A stretch of 64,000 nucleotides of DNA from Enterocloster bolteae (GCF_002234575.2 NZ_CP022464.2:558001-622000); one strand, 5' to 3'; shown: positions 44,668 to 53,405, counted from the stretch's first letter. Notes: generated from the sequence alone by a model not told the origin. Numbers and translations: made by a program.

Positions 44668-45471
44668 TCACCCTTTCCATGCCCGAATCTCTCTAAGCCC
44701 CGGCACCAGCACTTTGGCGCTGGTTTCCAGAATAATCCGTCCTTTTTCAGCCGTGGCGCCTGACGGGTCTCCGCCGATTCCTATGGGTTTGCCGTCTGCT
44801 GTTTTCCAGTCCTCGGACACCCAGCCAATGGATACGTTTCCATAAGGCCTCAGTGCCTGATTGTCTTTAAATGCAATTGGAATTCCTGCCTCTGAGGTAT
44901 CTAACTTTACCAGGGACGGGTCCACGGCCATGACCATGGAGGTTTCCATCTCGCCTCCATGGAAGTCCCAGATATTTCCCTCTGAAATGGTGGCCGTCAC
45001 ATCCGGATGGCTAAAGGCCCCGGATGAAAGAATGAAGGGAGAGATGCCGAACTCACTGCGAAGTTCCCTGCTCAAAACCTGTACAATAGGGGCATTTCCT
45101 CCATGGCACACCAGAAAGGCCAGCTTCTTAAACCCGTGGTGTACCAGGCTGGTGCTGATATCATACAGCATATGGTAATAGGTGTCGGGTTTCAATGTAA
45201 TGGAGCCGCAGAAGTTCCTGTGTTCTGTGCTCAGACCTACGGGGATGACCGGAAATACCAGCATGGGAAAATCTGAATCCTCAGATGACGGCTCTCCTTC
45301 CAACTCCCTGCGTATATAGTCTGTCATGGCCTCTGCGATGATATCGTCCGTACCCAGAGGCGCCTGGTTTCCGTGCTGCTCCAGCGCGCCCAGGGGAATC
45401 AGTACAATGGTTTCATCCTTGTTGACCTGCTCCATCTCTAACCGGGTTAAGTCCCGATAATTTCGTATCAT
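44668..45471 (-). CDS. Creatininase-family amidohydrolase
   Basis: Metal-dependent hydrolase of 267 residues. Metal-ligand motifs are LIPLGALEQHGNQAPLGTDD (Glu, His, Asp), FLVCHGGNAPIV and DFHGGEMETSMVMAV (His, Glu). The family includes creatininase, the formamide hydrolase ArfB of flavin/deazaflavin synthesis and MftE, so substrate cannot be read directly. The frame opens at 45513 but ATG 45471 has AGGAGG upstream. It follows ribU by 38 bp, under the same FMN riboswitch, which suggests a role in flavin salvage or turnover (inference). Confidence 0.88.
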   Translation of the reverse strand: MIRNYRDLTRLEMEQVNKDETIVLIPLGALEQHGNQAPLGTDDIIAEAMTDYIRRELEGEPSSEDSDFPMLVFPVIPVGLSTEHRNFCGSITLKPDTYYHMLYDISTSLVHHGFKKLAFLVCHGGNAPIVQVLSRELRSEFGISPFILSSGAFSHPDVTATISEGNIWDFHGGEMETSMVMAVDPSLVKLDTSEAGIPIAFKDNQALRPYGNVSIGWVSEDWKTADGKPIGIGGDPSGATAEKGRIILETSAKVLVPGLREIRAWKG

Positions 45472-45509
45472 GTGTATAACCTCCTGATTGTTTTTTAACC
45501 CGCATTTCC

Positions 45510-46118
45510 TCACGCGGTTCTCACAGCCGGATAAACTGCCAGCAGTCTGGTGTACAGCAGATATCCCACAAAGCAGTTAAGTCCAAGCTTAATCAGGTTG
45601 AAGGGAATGGTAGCTAAAAAGATGAAGGTGGTCAGATCGCTGATGGCCGGATTGACCGCGGCCACCATGGTAATCACCTGGTTCAGAGGGAGTCCCATGG
45701 CCGCTGCATAAAGGGGTAGGGTGATAAATGCATTGCAGAAACAGGCGAACAGAGTCCGGATGGGGACGCTGACAGCCAATGACGCGATTGCTGCCCGGCG
45801 GGTCTTCCCGCCTTTTTTGTAAACTGCCCACATTGGGATTACAAACAATGCAACTCCGATGAGATTGGCAAATTCCCCTACATACATGGAATTGGTGCCT
45901 ACCGTGATAAGCTTGATAATGATTTTAATGATTTCCACCCAGGCAGCTGAAGCAGGCCCCATGAGGAACAGGGCAATAATGGACGGAACATCGCTGAAGT
46001 CAATCTTGTAAAAGGGCGGCATCATTGGAACGGAAAATTCCAGTGACATGAGGGCGCCGGCAACTGCGGCCAGCATACCGGTGTAAATTAGTTTCTGAAT
46101 ACTCCATTTTGTTTTCAT
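45510..46118 (-). CDS. ribU: Riboflavin ECF transporter S-component
   Basis: Membrane protein of 202 residues that binds riboflavin and works with the shared ECF energising module. Typical features are LIYTGMLAAVAGALMSLEFSVPMMPPFYKIDFSDVPSIIALFLMGP near the N-terminus and about six helices. The frame extends to 46328, but that part is the riboswitch region; ATG 46118 with AAGGAGGATT upstream is the true start. Controlled by the FMN riboswitch just upstream. Confidence 0.95.
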   Translation of the reverse strand: MKTKWSIQKLIYTGMLAAVAGALMSLEFSVPMMPPFYKIDFSDVPSIIALFLMGPASAAWVEIIKIIIKLITVGTNSMYVGEFANLIGVALFVIPMWAVYKKGGKTRRAAIASLAVSVPIRTLFACFCNAFITLPLYAAAMGLPLNQVITMVAAVNPAISDLTTFIFLATIPFNLIKLGLNCFVGYLLYTRLLAVYPAVRTA

Positions 46119-46183
46119 AGCAAATCCTCCTTGATAAGTGCTTTTGATACGGTGGTTCGGCAATGAATGAAGTTCCAGGAAAC

Positions 46184-46216
46184 AAAAAATCTCAGGTTCC
46201 GGGGAACCTGAGATTA
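46184..46216 (-). terminator. Riboswitch expression-platform terminator
   Basis: On the minus strand AATCTCAGGTTCC pairs with GGAACCTGAGATT, followed by a six-T run. It lies between the FMN aptamer and ribU. Confidence 0.9.
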
Positions 46217-46267
46217 ACTTCATAGTCAATATAAATAAGGGATAACACCCAATATTCATAGGAACAA

Positions 46268-46385
46268 AATTGTCTTCTCTCATCCAGACTATACTGTCGG
46301 TTTTGGAATCACACCAAATCAGCCGCATGCAGCGGGTCGCGGACTATACCGCCGGTAGGGAATTACACCCTGCCCCGAAGAACCT
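46268..46385 (-). promoter_or_regulatory. FMN riboswitch (RFN element)
   Basis: The minus strand shows the conserved RFN blocks in order: CTTCGGGGCAGGGTG, AATTCCCTACCGGCGGT, AGTCCGCGACCC, GATTTGGTGTGATTCC, ACCGACAGTATAGTC and TGGATGAGAGAAG. FMN binding would favour the downstream terminator and shut off ribU and the creatininase gene. Confidence 0.97.
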
Positions 46386-46407
46386 ATTCATTTGCTTTTC
46401 TCATTTA

Positions 46408-46436
46408 AAACTATCACAAATAACAATGGATGTCAA
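46408..46436 (-). promoter_or_regulatory. Sigma-A promoter upstream of the FMN riboswitch
   Basis: On the minus strand TTGACA (46431-46436) and TAGTTT (46408-46413) are 17 bp apart, placing the start just before the aptamer. The remaining stretch to 46671 should hold the dgt promoter, but I see no clear match. Confidence 0.6.
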
Positions 46437-46671
46437 CTGCAAAAGATGCAGTTTTTTGTTGCTTTTTTCACGATTTTGTTGATAATAGATATAGACGCAT
46501 GTTTAGGGCATAATCTGACATATAAAAGGCATATTTGACAGGGGAATCGACTTCCGATATACTAGAATGAAACGTATCCCGCGTTTTGTCCTGTCAGGGC
46601 CCGGTATTATTGCTGGGATTGATGGATTATAAGGGGCAGGACTCAGGCGGGAAAGCAGTAAGGAGGTATGT

Positions 46672-48078
46672 ATGGATTGGCAGACACTGCTTTGCGACGA
46701 CCGCATCCGCAGTTACAAGAAACAGTCCTCCACGGACCTGCGGACAGAGTTTGAGAAAGATTATCACCGTATTATCGGCAGTGCATCCTTTCGGCGCCTC
46801 CAGGATAAGACCCAGGTGTTTCCGCTGGACAGGAGTGATTTCATCCGTACCAGGCTGACTCACTCCCTGGAGGTTTCATCCCTGGCCAAATCCCTGGGAC
46901 AGAACATATCGGAGAGCATCCGTACTATTATCAAGGATGAAACCTTTACACCGGAGCATAAGGCGGCGGTGTGTGACATTCTTCAGTGTGCCGGATTGAT
47001 TCACGATATCGGGAATCCCCCTTTTGGCCACTTTGGCGAGACAGCCATTCAGGATTGGTTTAAGAAGAATCTGGAGAGACTTACATTTAAGGGGAGAACC
47101 CTGGCGGAGATTCTGGAACCCCAGATGGTACAGGACTTCTGCCATTTTGAGGGCAATACCCAGGCGTTCAGGGTGGTGACAAGGCTTCATTTCCTGGTGG
47201 ATGAGCACGGCATGAACTTGACAAAAGCTCTCTTGGGAACTATTATCAAGTATCCGGTATCTTCCCTGGAGATTGACAAGGACAGCGGTGATATCCGAAC
47301 GAAGAAGATGGGATATTTCCACGGCGACAGGGAGAATTTCCAGGATGTGCAGGAGTCTACCGGCACATTGGGAAAAAGGCATCCGTTGGCATTTATATTA
47401 GAAGCAGCGGATGATATTGCCTATAAGACGGCGGACATTGAGGATGCGGTTAAGAAGGGCTGTATTTCTTATGAACGCCTTTTGGCTGAGTTAAAGGCGT
47501 ATAAGGCCGGCAGCCAGACAAACCATTATGTCCAGATTGTGTCATGGCTGGAGGAGAAGTATGGGAAGGCCGTGGGTAAGGGATATGACAGGCCGGACCA
47601 GTATGCGGTGCAGAACTGGATTATCAGCGTTCAGGGACAGATGATTTCAGGCGTTACGGAATGTTTTGCCGGCAACTATGAATCTATTATGGAGGGCACC
47701 TATACCAGAGACCTTTTTGCAGGTACGGATGTGGAGCTGTTGATGGAAGCGCTGGGGGATATTGCTTTGCGGTATGCGTTCAGCACCAGACCCATCCTGA
47801 AACTGGAGATAGCGGCACAGACAATATTTGATTTTCTTTTGGACCGGTTTGTGGATGCTGTGATTCCCTACGACACGGACCTGCCCATGACCCAGGTGCA
47901 GAAAAAGCTGGTTTCCCTTATATCTGACAATTATAAGATGATATATTCTATATGCGCCCGGGACAGGGATGAGGAGGAACGGCTGTATCTGCGTCTGCTG
48001 CTGGTGACGGATTATATCTGCGGCATGACAGACACATTTGCCAAGGATATGTATCAGGAACTCAATGGCATACGGTAG
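46672..48078 (+). CDS. dgt: Deoxyguanosinetriphosphate triphosphohydrolase
   Basis: HD-domain enzyme releasing deoxynucleoside and triphosphate from dGTP or other dNTPs, important for nucleotide pool balance. The 468-residue protein has SASFRRLQDKTQVFPL, TRLTHSLEVSSLAKSLG and GLIHDIGNPPFGHFGE, giving the H...HD...D metal site, and ILEAADDIAYKTADIEDA for the last Asp. AAGGAGGTATGT precedes ATG 46672. The DUF2809 gene follows after 11 bp. Confidence 0.95.
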   Translation: MDWQTLLCDDRIRSYKKQSSTDLRTEFEKDYHRIIGSASFRRLQDKTQVFPLDRSDFIRTRLTHSLEVSSLAKSLGQNISESIRTIIKDETFTPEHKAAVCDILQCAGLIHDIGNPPFGHFGETAIQDWFKKNLERLTFKGRTLAEILEPQMVQDFCHFEGNTQAFRVVTRLHFLVDEHGMNLTKALLGTIIKYPVSSLEIDKDSGDIRTKKMGYFHGDRENFQDVQESTGTLGKRHPLAFILEAADDIAYKTADIEDAVKKGCISYERLLAELKAYKAGSQTNHYVQIVSWLEEKYGKAVGKGYDRPDQYAVQNWIISVQGQMISGVTECFAGNYESIMEGTYTRDLFAGTDVELLMEALGDIALRYAFSTRPILKLEIAAQTIFDFLLDRFVDAVIPYDTDLPMTQVQKKLVSLISDNYKMIYSICARDRDEEERLYLRLLLVTDYICGMTDTFAKDMYQELNGIR

Positions 48079-48089
48079 ATGGAGGTCCA

Positions 48090-48476
48090 ATGGATAGCGG
48101 GAAAAAATACAGGGCCAGGTGGGGATATCTGGCCGCAAGCATCATTGTATTTATAATTGAATTAATTATCGCCCTGTATGTTCACGATCGCATTATCAGA
48201 CCTTATATAGGGGATATGCTGGTGGTGGTGCTGGTGTACTGCTTTGTCAGGGTGTTCGTACCAAGGGGCATGAAGCGGCTGCCGTTATATGTGTTTCTTT
48301 TTGCGGTATGTGTAGAGGTGCTGCAGTATTTCCGTCTGGCAGAGCTGCTGGGGCTGCAGGGGAACACTGCGGCCAGGATTATCCTGGGTTCTGTTTTTGA
48401 CTGGAAGGATATTGCCTGTTACGGCACGGGATGCCTGCTTATACAAATATTTGAAATTCGAAGGAGGGCCTTATGA
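48090..48476 (+). CDS. DUF2809 membrane protein
   Basis: A 128-residue integral membrane protein with about four hydrophobic helices. RPYIGDMLVVVLVYCFVR and the WKDIACYGTGCLLI C-terminal region are characteristic of DUF2809, a family of unknown function. Overlaps the next gene by 4 bp (ATGA), so the two are probably translated together. Confidence 0.85.
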   Translation: MDSGKKYRARWGYLAASIIVFIIELIIALYVHDRIIRPYIGDMLVVVLVYCFVRVFVPRGMKRLPLYVFLFAVCVEVLQYFRLAELLGLQGNTAARIILGSVFDWKDIACYGTGCLLIQIFEIRRRAL

Positions 48477-50245
48477 AAGGTTATCAGTTGAAAATTACCA
48501 TAAAAGGCAGTAAACCGCCTATATGGAGACGCGTGGTGGTGCCGGAGCAGTTTACGTTTTGCCAGCTCCATCAGGTGATTCAGGAGGCCTTTGGCTGGTA
48601 TGATTACCATTTGCACGAGTTTGAGTTTAAGAAACTGGGGCTGCTAATAAGGGATCCGGGAGAGGAAGACGATCTGATGGAGTCTTGCAGCTGCGATGTG
48701 CTGGAGGAAGGAACACAGATTGGAACGCTCATAACGGAGAACCCCCGTTTTATATATACCTACGACTTCGGGGATGCATGGGAACACCAGATTCTCATGG
48801 AAAAGGAAGTGGAGTATGAATACAGCTATCCCCAGGTGTTAAAGTATAAGGGAGACAATATTCCGGAGGACTGCGGCGGCATAGGCGGTTACTATGACCT
48901 GTTGGACCAGCTGGCTGACCCTGAAGCTGAGGAGCATGACTTGATGGAGGAATGGGCCAGCCGGCAGGGAATGGAAGAGTACGATTTGGATAAAGTGAAT
49001 GCCAATTTAAAGGCACATCCGGCATTCGGACAAGGCGGAGCGGGAGACGGGCAGGAAAATGCAGCTCAGGAACGTGGGGTACAGGAGGACGCGGCTCAGG
49101 AACATGGGGCTCAGGAACATTTGGTACAGGCACATGCATCCCGGGAACATGCAGCCCACAAGCAGGTAACCGGCCTCCGGGATACTGAAAAGCCGGAAAC
49201 ACAGAGGCCGGCCCCAAGGGTAATCCACAGGCTGGAGGACCTGTTTTCCAGGTTTGAAAAGACCGAGCTTCTGCGCATTGCCAAGGTTCACCATATTGGG
49301 GGATGCGATGAGCTGGGAAAGAATAAGCTGGCCCCGGCTCTGGCTGCAGCCCTGCTGGATTCCCGGCGCATGGGTCAGTTTTTCGGCACCATAAGCGATG
49401 AAACCGCGGCAGAGTTTGAGAAGGCCGCAGCAGCCGGAGGAATGGAATACCAGGGGGACCTGGAAGCGCTCCGTTTTCTGCACTACGGCGGTTACTGCGG
49501 GTTTACCAGTATGGGCACAGCAGTTGTTCCTTCGGATGTGGCAGAGGCATATGATGAACTGAATACGGAGAAATTCCGGTCTGAGCGTCATTACCGCAGC
49601 CAGGTATGGGCCTGCTGTAAGGCGGCAGTATACCTTTACGGCGCCGCTGACGCGGGTCAGGTGGAGACAATCTGCAAGACAGTTGGCTGTGAGGCAGATG
49701 CAGGGGAAATCACCCGCCTTTGCCGTGAGATGAAAGGGGTCTGGACTGATTTTGCTTATTGGGACGGCCGGTTGATTGACTGGGATCTGGTTCAGGCAGA
49801 TGCCTATAAAGATGTCTTGAATTATCAGAAGGGCAAGGAGTTTTATATACCTTCTGCCGCCCAGGTAAAGGAGATTGCCAGAACCGGAGCAGTGGAGATT
49901 AAGAGGCATATCCGTCCGCTGAAGGCATTTTTCCTGGCCATGGTTGGCTGCGATGAGGAGACTGCTCAGGAGGCAGCGTCCTCCATCCATCACCACATAA
50001 GGCTGGGGACAACGCCAAAAGCAGTGGAAGACATCATGGAGCATTTCGGACTGAACCTGGATTCCCAGGAAAAGATGAATGGATTCGATGAAATCATGGA
50101 ACAGGTATGGAAGGAAACCAGGACGGTTGGAAGCTGTGGTTATAACCGGGTGGAGCTGGACGCCAAGACAGCCCGCATTGACCCGGATGCGCCCTGTCCC
50201 TGCGGCAGCGGTAAGCGTTACCGCCAGTGCTGCGGCCGTAAATAG
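48473..50245 (+). CDS. pRiA4b ORF-3-like protein with C-terminal SEC-C motif
   Basis: A 590-residue protein. Residues 1-175 match the plasmid pRiA4b ORF-3 domain (QLKITIKGSKPPIWRRVVVPE, FGWYDYHLHEFEF, YTYDFGDAWEHQI). A hydrophilic linker around 190-245 is built from AQEHG-like pentapeptide repeats. An undefined helical region follows, and the last 20 residues form a SEC-C zinc motif, CPCGSGKRYRQCCG. Function is unknown; SEC-C domains bind zinc and often ribosomes or SecB. Located between a DUF2809 gene and a small-protein gene. Confidence 0.88.
   Translation: MKGYQLKITIKGSKPPIWRRVVVPEQFTFCQLHQVIQEAFGWYDYHLHEFEFKKLGLLIRDPGEEDDLMESCSCDVLEEGTQIGTLITENPRFIYTYDFGDAWEHQILMEKEVEYEYSYPQVLKYKGDNIPEDCGGIGGYYDLLDQLADPEAEEHDLMEEWASRQGMEEYDLDKVNANLKAHPAFGQGGAGDGQENAAQERGVQEDAAQEHGAQEHLVQAHASREHAAHKQVTGLRDTEKPETQRPAPRVIHRLEDLFSRFEKTELLRIAKVHHIGGCDELGKNKLAPALAAALLDSRRMGQFFGTISDETAAEFEKAAAAGGMEYQGDLEALRFLHYGGYCGFTSMGTAVVPSDVAEAYDELNTEKFRSERHYRSQVWACCKAAVYLYGAADAGQVETICKTVGCEADAGEITRLCREMKGVWTDFAYWDGRLIDWDLVQADAYKDVLNYQKGKEFYIPSAAQVKEIARTGAVEIKRHIRPLKAFFLAMVGCDEETAQEAASSIHHHIRLGTTPKAVEDIMEHFGLNLDSQEKMNGFDEIMEQVWKETRTVGSCGYNRVELDAKTARIDPDAPCPCGSGKRYRQCCGRK
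49060..49165 (+). repeat. 15-bp repeats inside the pRiA4b ORF-3-like gene
   Basis: Diverged 15-bp units of the form GCTCAGGAACATGGG encode the AQEHG-like pentapeptide linker. About seven copies; reading frame is kept because the unit is a multiple of three. Confidence 0.7.
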
Positions 50246-50267
50246 GAAGCGGAGGTGGAATACAGCC

Positions 50268-50441
50268 ATGTTTGAGCGTGTGGATTACAGAGTGGAACGG
50301 ATTGATGGGGATTACGCTTATCTGAAGCGCACGGATGTTTTAGATGACGATGAGAAATGCGTGGCCAGGGCCCTTCTGCCTGGTGATATCAATGAGGGCA
50401 GCAGGCTGGCGTATGAGATGCTGGAGTATACGCTTTTGTGA
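50268..50441 (+). CDS. Small protein of 57 residues, DUF3006-like
   Basis: GCGGAGGTGG precedes ATG 50268 and a short acidic protein follows: FERVDYRVERIDGDYAYLKR, then DDDEKCVARALLPGDINEG and LAYEMLEYTLL. The VeRIdGDyA start resembles DUF3006 proteins, a family of unknown role, but similarity is read by eye only. Lies 22 bp after the SEC-C protein gene, probably in the same transcript, and 39 bp before the SorC regulator. Confidence 0.62.
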   Translation: MFERVDYRVERIDGDYAYLKRTDVLDDDEKCVARALLPGDINEGSRLAYEMLEYTLL

Positions 50442-50480
50442 CATGCCAAAGAGGTCCAGGCGATATGAATAAGAGGCAGT

Positions 50481-51410
50481 ATGGATAAGAAAACAGAGCG
50501 TCTGGTCAATGTGGCCAGAATGTATTATGAGCAGGACAGGACCCAGAGTGAGATTGCGGACAGATACGGTATATCCCGTCCCATGGTCAGCAAGCTTTTG
50601 AAGGAAGCGCGGGACCGGGGCATTGTCACCATCCGGATAAATGCACCCAAGGGGGAATCCGGCGGCGCGCCGTCACTGATGGAACTGGTGGGACGCTGCT
50701 TTGGGATTTATGACGGTGTGGCTGTACCCGGAGGGCCAAATGACCAGACTACCAATGAGGCTGTGGCAGAGGCGGCCATCTCTTATCTGTCAGAGCTGGG
50801 AGGCGCCAGCCTGGGCATTGGATGGGGCCATATCATAGGGGATGTTGTAAAGCATATGGAGCAGAAGGCGAAGCTGGTGCCCATAGGAACATTTGTCTGC
50901 CCGCTCATAGGAAACGGCGGCGTGGGGCTTAAGAATTACCACTCCAATGAACTGGTGCGTTCCATTGCGGAGCACAGCGGGGCCCAGCCCAGATTTATCT
51001 ATTCACCGGCCTGCGTGCTTTCTGAGCAGGAGCTGAAACTGACCAGAGAGCTGGACAGCTACCATGAGATATATCATGTCTGGGAAAAACTGGATGTGGC
51101 GCTGGTCAATATCGGGAATTTTCCTTCGGTACCGGATTTTGCTTCGGAGGCCAGATATGGAGACCTGCTCATAAGGCAGAAGGCAGTGGGGCGGATCCTG
51201 AATTATTTTATGGACAGCCAGGGACATATCATCCGGTCAGATACGGATTACGCTATTCAGATTCCACTGGAGCTTCTGACCAGGACAAGGCATGTGGTGG
51301 GTATCTGTTCTGCCAATACCAGCCCAAAGGCATTCAGGGCAGCCTTAAAAACCGGTTACCTGAAACATTTTATTGCACCGGAGCATGTGGTCAGGGAAGC
51401 GTTAGAATAA
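50481..51410 (+). CDS. SorC-family sugar-binding transcriptional regulator
   Basis: A 309-residue regulator with an N-terminal helix-turn-helix (VARMYYEQDRTQSEIADRYGISRPMVSKLLKEARDRGIV) and a large SorC effector domain (SLGIGWGHIIGDVV, RTRHVVGICSANTSPKAFRAAL) that binds phosphorylated sugars. It directly precedes the dhaL-dhaK-aldolase unit and is its likely regulator. GAGGCAG precedes ATG 50481, a modest ribosome site. Confidence 0.92.
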   Translation: MDKKTERLVNVARMYYEQDRTQSEIADRYGISRPMVSKLLKEARDRGIVTIRINAPKGESGGAPSLMELVGRCFGIYDGVAVPGGPNDQTTNEAVAEAAISYLSELGGASLGIGWGHIIGDVVKHMEQKAKLVPIGTFVCPLIGNGGVGLKNYHSNELVRSIAEHSGAQPRFIYSPACVLSEQELKLTRELDSYHEIYHVWEKLDVALVNIGNFPSVPDFASEARYGDLLIRQKAVGRILNYFMDSQGHIIRSDTDYAIQIPLELLTRTRHVVGICSANTSPKAFRAALKTGYLKHFIAPEHVVREALE

Positions 51411-51415
51411 TATTG

Positions 51416-51431
51416 GGTTACATACGTAACC
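51416..51431. promoter_or_regulatory. Palindrome after the SorC gene
   Basis: GGTTACATACGTAACC is a 6-bp inverted repeat around ATAC just past the SorC stop and before its terminator. It may be an operator, but it lies about 95 bp upstream of the dhaL promoter. Confidence 0.35.
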
Positions 51432-51435
51432 ATAA

Positions 51436-51469
51436 ATGCGCAGTTTGCTAAAGGGACTGCGCATTTTTT
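51436..51469 (+). terminator. Terminator of the SorC regulator gene
   Basis: ATGCGCAGT pairs with ACTGCGCAT, followed by a six-T run. Confidence 0.9.
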
Positions 51470-51509
51470 GTGCATTAGGGCAAAAAATAAAGATGGGAGC
51501 GATGAATAA

Positions 51510-51538
51510 TTGACAAAGGAACTAACAAATGTTAATCT
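51510..51538 (+). promoter_or_regulatory. Promoter of the dhaL unit with internal palindrome
   Basis: TTGACA (51510-51515) and TAATCT (51533-51538) are 17 bp apart. TAACAAATGTTA (51523-51534) is an inverted repeat overlapping the spacer and -10 box, a candidate SorC operator. Confidence 0.6.
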
Positions 51539-51583
51539 AAAATCATGAGTAATTTGGGGAAAATGCATGAGAGGAGGTTACAT

Positions 51584-52204
51584 ATGTTACTTTCAAAACC
51601 GGAAATTACAAAAATGTTCAGAAAAGCCGCCCAGGTCTGGAATGAGAACAAGGATTATCTCAGCGAAATTGATTCCAGATTCGGCGACGGGGACCACGGC
51701 GTTACCATTGGAAAGATTGCCGGTCTGATCGAGAAGAGCCTGGATGGCTGGGATGACGATGACGTGGAGACATTTCTGGAGGACCTGGGAGACAATACCA
51801 TGGAGATCGGAGGAGGAAGCGCAGGTCCATTATACGGAACCATGATAGGAGGACTGTCAGGTCCCCTGGAAGGGAATAAACCCATTGATGCAGGTACTCT
51901 GAAGGAAATGTTTACGGAATGCCTGTCGGCCATGGAAGACATCACTAACGCAGGCGTGGGGGACAAGACCATGATGGATGCCCTGATTCCTGCTGTGGAA
52001 GCAGCCCAGAAAGCAAAGGACGATGTGATGGCTGTGCTGGAGGCGGCCAAGGGGGCAGCGGCCAGGGGCGCAAAGGAAAGCGAACAGTATGTGTCCAAGT
52101 ATGGCAGGGCGAGAAGCTATAAGGAGAAGACCATCGGCACTCCGGACGCGGGTGCGGTGAGCACATCCCTGTTTTTTGCAGGACTTTGTGACGGACTGAA
52201 GTAG
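51584..52204 (+). CDS. dhaL: Dihydroxyacetone kinase subunit DhaL (ATP/ADP-binding)
   Basis: Nucleotide-binding subunit, 206 residues, all-helical. The metal/ADP motifs are RFGDGDHGVTIGK, GGGSAGPLYGTM, AGVGDKTMMDAL and GTPDAGAVS. Together with DhaK it phosphorylates dihydroxyacetone or a similar short ketose. The frame opens at 51545 but ATG 51584 with GAGAGGAGGT is preferred. No DhaM phosphotransfer protein is present in the window, so whether this pair is ATP- or PTS-driven is open. Confidence 0.92.
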   Translation: MLLSKPEITKMFRKAAQVWNENKDYLSEIDSRFGDGDHGVTIGKIAGLIEKSLDGWDDDDVETFLEDLGDNTMEIGGGSAGPLYGTMIGGLSGPLEGNKPIDAGTLKEMFTECLSAMEDITNAGVGDKTMMDALIPAVEAAQKAKDDVMAVLEAAKGAAARGAKESEQYVSKYGRARSYKEKTIGTPDAGAVSTSLFFAGLCDGLK

Positions 52205-52302
52205 ACGGTTACAGAAGTAGAAGGTAACGGAAGTGGACGGTAACGAAAATAGAAGGTAACGGAAGTGGACGGCATACGGAAGTGAATGGAATACGGATGC
52301 GG
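52203..52302. repeat. 16-bp tandem repeats between dhaL and dhaK
   Basis: About six diverged copies of a 16-bp unit such as AGAAGGTAACGGAAGT start at the dhaL stop and fill the gap to about 30 bp before dhaK. Changes are mostly A/G. One unit is 17 bp. Confidence 0.8.
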
Positions 52303-52334
52303 TCAATAAAATAAAGTTGGGAGAGGTAAAAATT

Positions 52335-53333
52335 ATGAAGATGAAGAAATTTATAAACAATCCTGAGAATCTGACGCCGGAGCTGTTAGAAGGCTTTGCC
52401 GAGGCACACAAGGAGCTGGTGACCCTGGGTGAAAACCGCATGATCATTAACAATAAGCTGGCTGAAGCCGACAGGGTTACTATTGTGACTCAGGGCGGAT
52501 CCGGCCATGAGCCGGCTATCAGCGGATTTGTGGGAGAAGGAATGGTGGATATCTCCGTGGTGGGAGATGTTTTCGCGGCTCCCGGACCTCAGGCCTGCCT
52601 GGATGCCATAAAGCTGGCAGACAAGGGTAAGGGCGTTCTCTACATAGTCTTAAACCATGCAGGCGACATGCTTACCGGCAACCTGACCATGAAGAAATGC
52701 GCAAAGGAAGGATTAAATGTGGTCAAGGTAGTGACACAGGAGGATATTGCCAATGCGCCCCGCTCCAACGCCGATGACAGGAGAGGCCTGGTGGGATGTA
52801 TCCCCACCTATAAGATAGCAGGAGCAGCGGCTGCCGAGGGAAAGAGCCTGGAGGAAGTGGCTGCCATTGCGCAGCGGTTTGCAGATAACATGGCTACCCT
52901 GGCCGTAGCTGTATCAGGAGCGACCCATCCGGCAACCGGAAGCCTGCTCGCGGATCTGGGCGAGGATGAAATGGAAATCGGCATGGGACAGCACGGAGAG
53001 GGCGGCGGCGGACGCCAGACCATGAAGTCAGCCGATGAAACAGCCAAGATCATGCTGGACGGCCTTCTGGCTGACCTGGATATCAGGGAAGGCGAGAAAA
53101 TCATGCTGATTCTCAACGGAACCGGCGCCACCACACTGATGGAGCTGTTTATCATTTACCGCAGGTGCGTATCCTACCTGAAGGAGAAGAACATTGAGAT
53201 TGTGTCCAATTATGTGGGCGAGCTTCTCACCGTACAGGAGCAGGCCGGCTTCCAGATGTTCATGGCAAGGATGGACGATGAGCTTCTGCACTACTGGAAT
53301 GCACCGTGCAATACGCCGTATATGAAGAAATAA
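52335..53333 (+). CDS. dhaK: Dihydroxyacetone kinase subunit DhaK (substrate-binding)
   Basis: Binds the ketose covalently through a His and presents it to DhaL. The 332-residue protein has VTQGGSGHEPAISGFVGEGM, VGDVFAAPGPQACLDAIK, the GDMLTGNLTMKK segment and EMEIGMGQHGEGGGGRQ with the substrate-binding His. The frame opens with TTG 52317; ATG 52335 with GGAGAGG upstream is preferred. In this operon the product would be a phosphorylated triose or tetrose feeding the class II aldolase. Confidence 0.92.
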   Translation: MKMKKFINNPENLTPELLEGFAEAHKELVTLGENRMIINNKLAEADRVTIVTQGGSGHEPAISGFVGEGMVDISVVGDVFAAPGPQACLDAIKLADKGKGVLYIVLNHAGDMLTGNLTMKKCAKEGLNVVKVVTQEDIANAPRSNADDRRGLVGCIPTYKIAGAAAAEGKSLEEVAAIAQRFADNMATLAVAVSGATHPATGSLLADLGEDEMEIGMGQHGEGGGGRQTMKSADETAKIMLDGLLADLDIREGEKIMLILNGTGATTLMELFIIYRRCVSYLKEKNIEIVSNYVGELLTVQEQAGFQMFMARMDDELLHYWNAPCNTPYMKK

Positions 53334-53405
53334 GAGGGTGTTTATGAACGTACTGGCGGCACAAGGAAAAATCAGTTTAAGAGAAAGATGAGGAGGATAT
53401 GGGTC

